Below the pieces are notes generated by a model. The model was not told the DNA's origin. It saw nothing but the letters and a program-made list of their open reading frames with translations, and searched no databases. The translations under genes and the position numbers were made by a program. From Calothrix sp. NIES-2100 (GTDB lineage Bacteria; Cyanobacteriota; Cyanobacteriia; Cyanobacteriales; Nostocaceae), in assembly GCF_002368195.1 (NCBI RefSeq), contig NZ_AP018178.1:1434238-1498237 (forward strand): a stretch of 64,000 bases of DNA, read 5' to 3'. Positions 43,378 to 52,200 of the stretch are shown piece by piece; within the stretch, counting starts at the first letter, position 1; every line of letters begins with the position of its first letter.

Positions 43378-44031
43378 ATGACTCACACAACTATTCTTGA
43401 ATCCTTAGCCACAGACGAATGGTTTATTGATAGTCCTGACTTAGGTGAGTTTGTGGCGATCGCAAAACAAATTCTCTCACACACAGCAGGCGATCGCCAA
43501 GAAACTCTCAATACCCTAGAACCCCATTTTGCAACACTTCTAAAAAAACAAGATTGGTTACCAGAACAATTCGCCCAACCTAATCACCATAGCGGTTTAG
43601 GCGGTGGTATTGGAGAATGGTTGCTATATCGTTCTCAGGATCGTTCGCTAACTATTTTTAGTTTAGTAATTCCGCCTAATTCAATTACACCTGTTCACGA
43701 TCATTTATCTTGGGGACTGGTAGGTTTGTATAAAGGCAGACAAGAAGAAACTGTTTACCGTCGCCTAGATAAGGGTGATGTTGCAGGACGGGCGCAGTTA
43801 CAAAACCTCGGTACTTATAAAGTAAAAAGTGGTGATATTTATCGTCTGTTACCGCCAGATGGAGATATTCATTCAGTCAAAGCGACAACAGTATTTACTC
43901 CCTCTATCTCCATTCATGTAAAGGGAAATGATACTGGTAATATTTTGCGACACCACTATCACCCAGAAGCAGAAAGCGTTAAGTCTTTTCGTTCTGGATA
44001 TTCCAATGCACCTTACAGAGAAAATTCATAA
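43378..44031 (+). CDS. Cysteine dioxygenase-like cupin protein
   Basis: A 217-residue protein of the cysteine-dioxygenase/3-mercaptopropionate-dioxygenase type. The iron ligands are visible as HDH in ITPVHDHLSWGLVG (about residues 106-119) and the third His in DIHSV (about 160-164). The family oxidises thiols (cysteine, mercaptopropionate) to sulfinates. Its place in the sulfur region fits such a role. The next gene begins 17 bases later. The exact thiol cannot be assigned. Confidence 0.85.
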   Translation: MTHTTILESLATDEWFIDSPDLGEFVAIAKQILSHTAGDRQETLNTLEPHFATLLKKQDWLPEQFAQPNHHSGLGGGIGEWLLYRSQDRSLTIFSLVIPPNSITPVHDHLSWGLVGLYKGRQEETVYRRLDKGDVAGRAQLQNLGTYKVKSGDIYRLLPPDGDIHSVKATTVFTPSISIHVKGNDTGNILRHHYHPEAESVKSFRSGYSNAPYRENS

Positions 44032-44048
44032 AGAACAACCGGAAGACT

Positions 44049-44810
44049 ATGCCGAGATTTGATAGACCCCAACCACCAGTTTTTGCAAAAGTCGAAGATG
44101 AACGCCTTTACCGCAAGCAACGCCTAGCGGCAGCATTTCGCCTATTTGGACGTTTTGGTTTCAGTGAAGGAATCGCAGGCCATATTACCGCCCGTGACCC
44201 AGAATTTACTGACCATTTTTGGGTAAATCCTCTAGGAACTTACTTCGGCCATATCCGTGTTTCCGATTTAATTTTGGTTGATAGAGAAGGCGAAGTAGTT
44301 AAAGGAGATGCGGCTGTCAATCGCGCCGCCTTTGCTATTCATTCTCAAGTACATGAAGCCCGACCTGATGTCATTGCAGCCGCACACGCCCATTCTCTAC
44401 ATGGGAAATCTTGGTCAAGTTTAGGTCGTTTACTTGACCCTTTAACTCAAGATGCTTGTGCTTTTTATCAAGACCACACCATTTTTGATGATTATAAAGG
44501 TGTAGTTCTTGATACTTCAGAAGGTAAAAGAATTGCCGAAGCATTAGGAGAGAAAAAAGCTGTCATTCTTCGCAATCACGGCTTTTTGACAGTAGGAAGA
44601 ACAGTAGATGAAGCTGCTTGGTGGTATATCACATTTGAGCGCTCGGCTCAAGCACAACTTTTAGCTGAAGCAGCAGGTAAACCAATTTCTATTGATCATG
44701 AAATTGCTATTTTAACCCATAGCCAAGTTGGAACTCATGCAGGTGGCTGGTTTAGTTTCCAACCACTTTATAACAGAATTGTCCGCGAAGAACCGGATTT
44801 GTTGGAGTAA
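44049..44810 (+). CDS. Class II aldolase/adducin family protein
   Basis: A 253-residue protein of the zinc-dependent class II aldolase/adducin fold. Metal ligands are AAAHAHSLHGK near residues 114-124 (His, His) and the third His in LRNHGFLT near 175-182. Relatives include fuculose-phosphate aldolase, methylthioribulose-phosphate dehydratase and sulfolactaldehyde- or hydroxypropanesulfonate-related enzymes. Being coupled to a cysteine-dioxygenase-like gene in a sulfur region makes a sulfur-metabolite lyase or dehydratase plausible, which is inference. It is followed by a repeat-rich spacer. Confidence 0.85.
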   Translation: MPRFDRPQPPVFAKVEDERLYRKQRLAAAFRLFGRFGFSEGIAGHITARDPEFTDHFWVNPLGTYFGHIRVSDLILVDREGEVVKGDAAVNRAAFAIHSQVHEARPDVIAAAHAHSLHGKSWSSLGRLLDPLTQDACAFYQDHTIFDDYKGVVLDTSEGKRIAEALGEKKAVILRNHGFLTVGRTVDEAAWWYITFERSAQAQLLAEAAGKPISIDHEIAILTHSQVGTHAGGWFSFQPLYNRIVREEPDLLE

Positions 44811-46071
44811 TGGGTATAGGGAATTGGGCATTGGGCATTTATTATTTATCTCCCTTCCCTTATTCCAATGCTTAGGTGCAATCCATTGTAAACATTGCAG
44901 ATTTTCTTTGCTGGTTGTAAAAAATCACTCAAATGTCAGAAATTTAATCTCAAACAATGATGTAAAACTTATGCAACTACGAGCAATTTTGATGAGAGCA
45001 TTGTTGACAAAGATACCCAGTAAGAATGAGAGCGATCGCAAAAATTACTATCTGTGTATCAAGAGGCGAGAGCATCTCAGCAAAAAGTTGCTGATAAATT
45101 GACATCACCGTCTGCAATCATAACTTATTCATAACCAAGGTAAACATTATGTTTCATGGCATAGAAAAGGAATTGTCGAATGGTGAACCTTGGTCATTTG
45201 GTCAATATTCCCAGTTACCACCCGATATTCAGTTATTAGTAGAACAAGAACATATACAGCGAGATATTTGGGAATTACCTTACCCACAATCTAAATGCCA
45301 TAGAATAGGTAAATTACAATTTAAAAAACATATTTCAGCCTGGAAACTACGTATATTTTGAAAGCTTTATTTAGCAATCATAAAGTTTTGGAGACTGCTT
45401 TAGCCACTTTTTGGGTGGTATTCAACTGAGCTAATAGCAAACAATGTTGGGCTTTGTATCAATATTCCCAAATTAATCACACTAGATAAGCTGTCATGCA
45501 TTTAAATTGGGTACTCCGAACTGCTGTCACAGTTCCAGCATAAGGATTTAGTGTTTTAGCCTTACCCGATCTAAATAACGAACAGCTTATCACATTATTG
45601 AAGCGATCGCAATTCTCAAAAACTAAATCGCCAAAGTTTATTGGGTGTAAAATGGGTGTAAATATTGTGAACAAGGCTGAAAGTGTTGGAAAATCAAGGT
45701 TAATAAGTAATACTTATGACACTCCTCCATTACGCTTGTCTTTACAAGGCACACACCATCGTTTAAATAATCTGCTTATTTTAAAATTTTATATTTTTGC
45801 TCCATAATGAGTATAAGATAAGGTTAAATTAAAGTATAAAAAGGTTAAAATAATATAATTAAATTTTAATTTAACAATAATAATTTTATTGAATATTAAA
45901 GATAAGGGCTAATTATTATTAGCTTGTTCTTTGACTTACTATCAACTACTATTTTATCATTTCATCAATAACAGGGTCTTCAGTAACGCATCATATCTTT
46001 GATATTCCTGTAGTTCCGATTTTCAGCCTTTGGCAGAATTTATATAAAACCAGATTTCTAAAAAATAAACT
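44811..46071. other. Intergenic region, 1.26 kb, with a doubtful small reading frame
   Basis: AT-rich DNA between the aldolase and the halogenase. Repeats of the GGGCATTGGGCAT kind lie at about 44828. One candidate small gene (45149-45361) is listed separately. The remaining 700 bases before the halogenase contain no supported gene and should hold its promoter. Confidence 0.5.
45149..45361 (+). CDS. Possible small hypothetical protein, 70 residues
   Basis: A reading frame starting at ATG with AAGG about ten bases upstream. It begins MFHGIEKELSNGEPWSFGQY and contains LPPDIQLLVEQEHIQRDIWE, a sequence with the look of real protein (balanced, helical, non-repetitive). The last 20 residues are basic and could be random. 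I recognise no family. It could be a truncated remnant or a real small gene. Confidence 0.35.
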   Translation: MFHGIEKELSNGEPWSFGQYSQLPPDIQLLVEQEHIQRDIWELPYPQSKCHRIGKLQFKKHISAWKLRIF

Positions 46072-47559
46072 ATGAATCTTAATATCAAACGAGTTGCTAT
46101 TGTTGGTGGAAGTAGTGCAGGCTTGTTGTCAGCAGTGACATTAAAACACTTTTTTCCTCAGCTTGAGATCTTACTGATATATAGTCGAAAGCACGCAGCA
46201 ATAGGTGTAGGTGAGTCTACAACAGCTTGGTTTCCTCAATTTTTACATGAACACCTTAATATTTCCCAGGAAGAATTTTATAAATCAATTTGGCCAGTGT
46301 GGAAATTGGGGATTAAATTTGAATGGGGAGTTCCCGATATTTCTCATTTTAACTACACATTTGATCGGCAATTTAGATATGATTCAAAATCCTTAAGTAA
46401 AACTCCCGGATTTTATTGTATGCATGACATGAGGCAAGCTAGTAGATATTCAATCCTCATGGATAGGCAACATTCACCATTATTACATGATGGTCAAGGA
46501 AATATTAAAATACTTGCTGATGGCTTTGGATATCATATAGATGTTTATGAATTTATAAATTATTTGAGTACAAAAGCATCATCTTTGGGGGTTGATATTC
46601 AAGAAATAGAAGTTCTTGATGCTAAATTAGATGAGCAGGGAAATATTCAACATTTGTGTTGTGAAGATGATTTAAAAATTGAGGCAGATTTATTTATAGA
46701 TTGTTCTGGATTTAAATCACAACTTCTTCGGGGAGTATTAAAGTCAGAATATATATCTTTTAGCGATCGCCTTTTTTGTGACTCTGCAATAGTCGGAAAC
46801 TGGAAGCGCCAAACTCCAATTTTTCCGTTTACAACTGCAACAACTATGAATTCTGGTTGGCGTTGGCGAATCGATTTAAGAGAACGAGTCAGCTTTGGAT
46901 ATGTCTACTCTTCTAGTTTCTGTAATCAAGACGAAGCTATTCAAGAATATTTGAGCCTTACTCCTTACGCAACTGATGACTTAAGAAAAATATCCTTTAA
47001 GTCAGGGAGATATAGAAGGTTTTGGGTTAATAATGTAGTTGCAATTGGTAACGCTTCTGGATTTGTAGAACCTTTAGAATCTACAGGCCAGCACATGATT
47101 GTTGAAACTATTTGGCGAGTAGTGCTAGCTTTACAAGATAGCAATCTTCGTCCATCTCCCAAGTTAATCGACGCTACCAATCAGTATATTGCTGATTTAT
47201 GGGATGAGATTTGTGACTTTTTAACCCTGCATTTTAAGTTTAACCGTAAGTTAGATACCCCTTTTTGGAAGTATTGTCAAGAAAAAACTGATTTGGGATC
47301 TATGCAAAATCTTGTAGATCTTTATCAAGATAGTGGGGTTTGTCGAGCGATCGCTCATTTAATCCCTAAATCTAGCATTTTTGAAATAGATGGTTATTTA
47401 ACTATGTTATGCGGACAACAACTGCCAGTAAAACACTTAAAGCCTCTAACTGAGAGAGAAAGCTCAGAATGGCTGCAATATCGTCAAATATTACATAAAA
47501 ACCTAGAAGGCTCTTTAAGTCCTCAAGAAGCATTTCATATTTTGGAGAACATTTGGTAG
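46072..47559 (+). CDS. Tryptophan halogenase family FAD-dependent protein
   Basis: A 495-residue flavoprotein of the tryptophan-halogenase family (PF04820). The FAD motif is VGGSSAGLLSA (residues 11-21). The lysine used for hypochlorite handling in PrnA/RebH has a counterpart at Lys78 (WKLGIKFEWG), and FVEPLESTG (330-338) carries the Glu-Ser pair (335-336). The signature WxWxIP appears as WRWRID (263-268), so the proline is aspartate. Halogenation would need reduced FAD from a separate reductase, and none is adjacent. It may halogenate an indole or protein-bound residue, or be a related hydroxylase. The unknown 246-residue protein follows 836 bases later. Confidence 0.88.
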   Translation: MNLNIKRVAIVGGSSAGLLSAVTLKHFFPQLEILLIYSRKHAAIGVGESTTAWFPQFLHEHLNISQEEFYKSIWPVWKLGIKFEWGVPDISHFNYTFDRQFRYDSKSLSKTPGFYCMHDMRQASRYSILMDRQHSPLLHDGQGNIKILADGFGYHIDVYEFINYLSTKASSLGVDIQEIEVLDAKLDEQGNIQHLCCEDDLKIEADLFIDCSGFKSQLLRGVLKSEYISFSDRLFCDSAIVGNWKRQTPIFPFTTATTMNSGWRWRIDLRERVSFGYVYSSSFCNQDEAIQEYLSLTPYATDDLRKISFKSGRYRRFWVNNVVAIGNASGFVEPLESTGQHMIVETIWRVVLALQDSNLRPSPKLIDATNQYIADLWDEICDFLTLHFKFNRKLDTPFWKYCQEKTDLGSMQNLVDLYQDSGVCRAIAHLIPKSSIFEIDGYLTMLCGQQLPVKHLKPLTERESSEWLQYRQILHKNLEGSLSPQEAFHILENIW

Positions 47560-47600
47560 GTTGTTACACCTTTAAATCACATCATCATTGATGAGGTTAG

Positions 47601-47635
47601 TTGACTGTTGACTATTGACTGTTGACTGTTGACTG
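47601..47635. repeat. STRR, five copies of TTGACTG (one with A)
   Basis: Five tandem heptamers, the second copy ending in A. It is the reverse complement of the repeat unit at 42082. Confidence 0.9.
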
Positions 47636-48326
47636 CGGTACGGGTGGGTTTACAAGTATCTTCGCTTTTATAACCCGAATCTCGGTAAACCCGCCCCTAC
47701 AGACTGTCGAAGAGTTGACTGTTATTTTTTTGTTTGAGTGGGTTTAATTACCTGTGTTAACTTTGGCATAAAAATACCATGCTTTGAGCAGTAGTAATAA
47801 GTAAAAATGCTACTTTATAAATTTTTTTCTAGCGTAATCTATATTGATTAATCTTCATATCAAATTTCTGTGTTAAGTTATATAGATTTTTATTTTTATA
47901 AAAAATAACTAGGCTGGAAATATTATCATGTCTGAATATATTTTTAGATAATAGAAAATTAAATTTTAAAATAAAATAATCAAAAATTTTCGCTCTAAAA
48001 AAAGAAAAAAATATATGTTTTTTTCTTAAAGAATTTATTTAAATAAATCCTTGTTATTTTGAAACCGCCACAAAAAATCTAGCTTTGGTTTATAAATTTT
48101 TTATGAATAGTATTTTTTTCAAAGATGTATTCATGCTATTTTTATATCCAACAGTAATTCTCATGTGTAACACGTATAAGGAGTAACAAGCAAATAGCTG
48201 TTTAGTATGATAATCTGAACGCTTAACGCCTGTACAGCGGAGAAAAAGCTTGTATCCACTTATAGCGAGATATTACTGTATCATCCCAATGGGGTGAGGA
48301 ATATTCTGTTGTAAAAGTAATTTCTT

Positions 48327-48362
48327 ATAAGACATATTTTCTAACCAAAAAATATGTCTTAT
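48327..48362. promoter_or_regulatory. Perfect 14-bp inverted repeat upstream of the 246-residue protein gene
   Basis: ATAAGACATATTTT at 48327-48340 and its exact complement at 48349-48362, with an 8-base loop. It ends 33 bases before ATG 48396 and so lies in the leader region. It could be a repressor site, an mRNA stability element or a transcription end from upstream; the sequence cannot decide. Confidence 0.5.
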
Positions 48363-48395
48363 ATCAGAATGGATTTAAATTTCAACTAAATTGTC

Positions 48396-49136
48396 ATGAA
48401 CAGAACTTTAACACTCCAGAACGTAGGTATTGCTATTGCAACCAAGAACCACAATCCTAGTGTTCTTACTCCTGATTTTCTCAAATATAGTGGAATTGTC
48501 CCTGATGATTGGGAACTGGCACAACAACCAGTTGTAAGCAAGCAAGCTTCTCAAGTAGTCTTTAACAATGCTTTGAGCATTGTTGCTCAACCACAACTTT
48601 TAAATTTTTTAGAAGTGGTAATTAATAAAGAAATTACTGATATTCAAGCTCCAGGCATTACTCACAGCTACATCAAAGCACTACCAAATGTAGAATATCA
48701 AGCAATAGGGGTAAATTTAAAAGGCTATATCCTGGAATCCCAGTTAGGTAGTAATCAAACAGTGCAAGATTACATGAATTCATTACTAGCTCCTGCGGCT
48801 TGGCAAGAGGTTGGTAATGCACCTGTTCTACCAACAATTCAATTAGCATTTACTCTAGATCGGTGTGAATTTAGCTTAGGAATTACAGAAGGGAAACTTT
48901 ATGTAACTGAACAGGAAACTGTTCCTATTGTTTTATTCACTGGGAATTTTAGCTACGCTGTGACAGGTAACAGCAAAGAAGAAAAGCTACAATCCCTCCA
49001 TAAATTAATAGATAATTGGCAAACAGATTTAAAGGATTACGTAGAAATTATCAATACTAAATTTCTGCAACCTGAAATTTTCATACAAAATGCACCAGAA
49101 AGAATCACAACTGAGATATTAGTTCCGCAACTTTAA
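48396..49136 (+). CDS. Hypothetical protein, 246 residues
   Basis: I do not recognise the family. The protein is soluble, without signal peptide or membrane segments, and begins MNRTLTLQNVGIAIATKNHN. It contains one cysteine (LDRCEFSLGI), several beta-rich segments (VEYQAIGVNLKGYILESQ; KLYVTEQETVPIVLFTGNFSY) and a helical C-terminal third. The overall character suggests a structural or scaffold protein rather than a small-molecule enzyme. It is placed between a halogenase-family protein and the giant DUF4347 protein, separated from the latter by 160 bases with a hairpin. A link to the giant protein is inference. Confidence 0.75.
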   Translation: MNRTLTLQNVGIAIATKNHNPSVLTPDFLKYSGIVPDDWELAQQPVVSKQASQVVFNNALSIVAQPQLLNFLEVVINKEITDIQAPGITHSYIKALPNVEYQAIGVNLKGYILESQLGSNQTVQDYMNSLLAPAAWQEVGNAPVLPTIQLAFTLDRCEFSLGITEGKLYVTEQETVPIVLFTGNFSYAVTGNSKEEKLQSLHKLIDNWQTDLKDYVEIINTKFLQPEIFIQNAPERITTEILVPQL

Positions 49137-49170
49137 AATATCTCAATCACAGTTAAAATTTGGTAAACAA

Positions 49171-49210
49171 AAAGCTGGATGATATAAATTTATATCAACT
49201 ATCATCCAGC
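49171..49210. terminator. Terminator-like hairpin, 10-bp perfect stem
   Basis: GCTGGATGAT pairs with ATCATCCAGC across a 17-base loop that itself contains ATATAAATTTATAT. It lies 37 bases behind the stop of the 246-residue gene. The T-run suits the minus strand better (AAAAAGC at its left edge), so it may act in both directions. Confidence 0.6.
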
Positions 49211-49297
49211 AATTGGTTCTTTCAAACAATAAAAATATTACTAGTCAACTAGATAATGTATTTACTCACACAATCAAGCAACTGGAATACTTAATTT

Positions 49298-52200
49298 ATG
49301 CTAGACAGTAACTCTTTTTCAGAATCTAATTCTAATTCTTTAGTTCCAATAAACCAAATTTCTAATCCCAATGAAATACTTTTTATTGGATCAAACATTG
49401 ACAATTACCAAAATTTATTAAGTAATCTAAATACAAATATCCAAGTATTTCAATTAAATCTAGACAACGATATATATGACATTAGTAATGTTTTAAGCGA
49501 ATATTCAAACATTTCTGCTATTCATTTCGTCACTCATGGTAGCGATGAGAACATACAACTAGGTTCGACTAATTTAAATTCCCAGACTTTAGGGAATTAC
49601 CAAAATAATTTAGCATCTTGGAGAAATGTTCTCACAAATGATGGAGATATTCTCTTTTATGGGTGTAATGTAGCTGCAAGTGATGAAGGTTTAAACTTAA
49701 TTCAAAATATTAGTAATATTACAGGGGCAGATGTAGCTGCTTCTGATGATTTAACGGGAAGTCAATTCCAAGGTGGAGATTGGGATTTAGAAGTTAACAC
49801 TGGTAATATTGAAACCATTCTTCCTTGGCAAAGTACAACTTTAAACAACTTTAATTCTGTTCTTTCTACCATTAGCAGTGACACCACTATTAGCAGTAAT
49901 CAAACCTATAATGATGGATTAACAATTTCTGGTGGTGATGTAACCATTAGTGGCAATGTAAAAATATCAATTGATGGAGATTTTCTCCTAGAATCTGGTA
50001 GAAAAATTACTGGTAATAATGATGGTAATGCTGACAGTTTAACTATTGAATTAACCTACAGTGGTGCTACTGATTTACTTGTAGATAAACTGGAAAATTT
50101 AGATAATGTCACGATTCAAGGATTGATTGGTGGGCTGGGGCTAAACAATATTACGATTACAGCCAAGAATATCAATATTGCTGATAGTGCTACATTACTG
50201 ACTCGCCAAATTGGTCTTACCGATTTTAACAACGGCAATTATATTACAGCCAACTCAATCGGTGCATCTGGCGATATCACCATGACAGCCAGAAATATTA
50301 CTATTGGTGATTCAGCAACGACTGCTGCAAATGGTGGGGCGGAAATACTAGCTAATGTAGAAAGTGGTAGTAGTTATACAGCCGGTAAAATTAAATTAAA
50401 TACTTTTGATAAAGATACTCGCGCACCTTTAGCTTTTGGTGGAACTTCACAGCTATCAAAAATTAGCTTAGATGAAGCAACTTTCAAAGGTGGCAGTATT
50501 GAAATTAAATCTGAGGCTAAAGATGTTGCCTACAATAAAGATGTTCCTCAAGCTGTAACTGAAGCTTTTGGGTTCTTTAATCTAGATGATTCGATATTAT
50601 ATCAACTGCAAAGTTTAGGCATTCCTCTGGCTGTGCAGGTTCGCAGTTCAGAGTCTTCCGTAAAAATTAATAATTCAACTATTAATAGTAGCGGCGATGT
50701 GACTATTTCCTCTGATGCAGAGGTTGATAGTTCAGTCGAAGCTATTAGTATGACAGGTAGTGTAGCTGAACTAGCATTATCGGCAGTATTAGGTAAGCAA
50801 GTGAGATTTGCTGGTGCTGGTGGTAATGCTAAAGGTATTGCGGAAACTACTATTGACGGTAATAGTATCATTACTGCCAGTGGTGGTGTTAATGTCAAGT
50901 CTAATGTGAAGACAACTGCCAAAGTCGAAGCTAGTATCTTTGCTAATGCCAATACACTGCTTGTTAATAATCTGAAGGTTGGAAGTTTTAACTATCCTGA
51001 AGATGCAGTTGATCTGGGTTTTACAGCCGCCGCCGCCGTAACTAACACTACATCTAAAGCCACACTGGGTAGCAATTCCAGCATCACTGCTGGTGGTAAC
51101 GTCAAAGTCGATGCTATTGGTGCAGTTGATAGTCAAGCCAAAGCAAAAACAACTGTTTGGATCAATGGTAAGGTAGGCATTGGTGTTGCTGTTAACGACG
51201 ATAAAACAGATATTCTCACTACGGTCAATGGTAATATCACGGCGGGTGGGCTAACTACAGTTAAGGAAAAAACCACTTTTGATAAAAGTAAGATTAATAA
51301 TAATACCATCAGTTTCCAAGACGGTCACACATTTAAGACAGGTGACAAATTTGTCTATGGTGCTGATTTAGATCCAGCAGGTTTACTGACTAAGGGCGCA
51401 GTTTATGATGTTTTAGTCCTAGATGATAAAACTATTGCCCTGACTCCAGAAAATGCCTTAGATGGTGTTATTGATATTGATAATAGTCAAGTTAATAGTG
51501 GTGTTCAGCATGGGTTTAGTCGCCTGGATTCATTGACTTTTGACGGTTCTAGTGGCAGTGTGATCAATGCTGATACTGATACACTGACCATTAATAATCA
51601 TGGATTGGTACAGGGACAAAAAGTTATTTACTATGCCGATCCAATTACAACGGAAGATGAAGAAGTTGGTGATTTACAAACTGGTGGCACATACTTTGTC
51701 ATTTTCGTTGATAACAATCATATTAAATTAGCAGAAAATCAAGATGATGTTGTTAGTAATACTCCAGTTGATTTAACTGTAACTGTAGGTAAAGAACATC
51801 GAATCTCGTTCTATGACAGAAAAACCGAAGACACTCCAAAGTTTGATAGTGCTACAGCAGTAAATGCTACTAATGATAGTATTACTATTGCCAATCATGG
51901 TTTGTATACTGGTCAACTGATCACCTACAACAATAATGGCGGAACTTCGATTAGTGTTGCGGCTGGTAACACTAATGAAGCCATCAACAATGGTGAGAGT
52001 TATTTTGTCATTAAAAAAGATGACAATACTATTAAATTAGCAGCAACTTATCAAGATGCCATTGATTATGATATCAGCACAGACACGGGAACTGCTATCA
52101 ATATAAGTGCTGTTGGCTCAGGCGAGCATAAATTCACTTATGAAGTTGCGGAATTTACCTTTGATCCTCAAAGTTCAATAGTTGACAGTGAGAAAAATAT

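Larger units (their letters stand above)
47560..48395. other. Intergenic region between halogenase and 246-residue protein
   Basis: About 840 AT-rich bases without a supported gene. It contains a heptamer STRR (47601-47635), a CGGGTGGGTTTAC / GTAAACCCGCCC repeat pair near 47640-47695, and the inverted repeat at 48327. Confidence 0.6.

Noticed and set aside
44728..45102. 124-codon plus-strand frame overlapping the aldolase end
   Set aside because: Starts inside the aldolase gene in another frame and reads through a repeat; composition is not protein-like.
45477..45807. Small frames on both strands before the halogenase gene
   Set aside because: Mutually antisense, low similarity to anything, no start signals.
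50789..51136. Minus-strand frame with many Ser/Thr/Ile residues
   Set aside because: Antisense image of the giant gene, no independent evidence.
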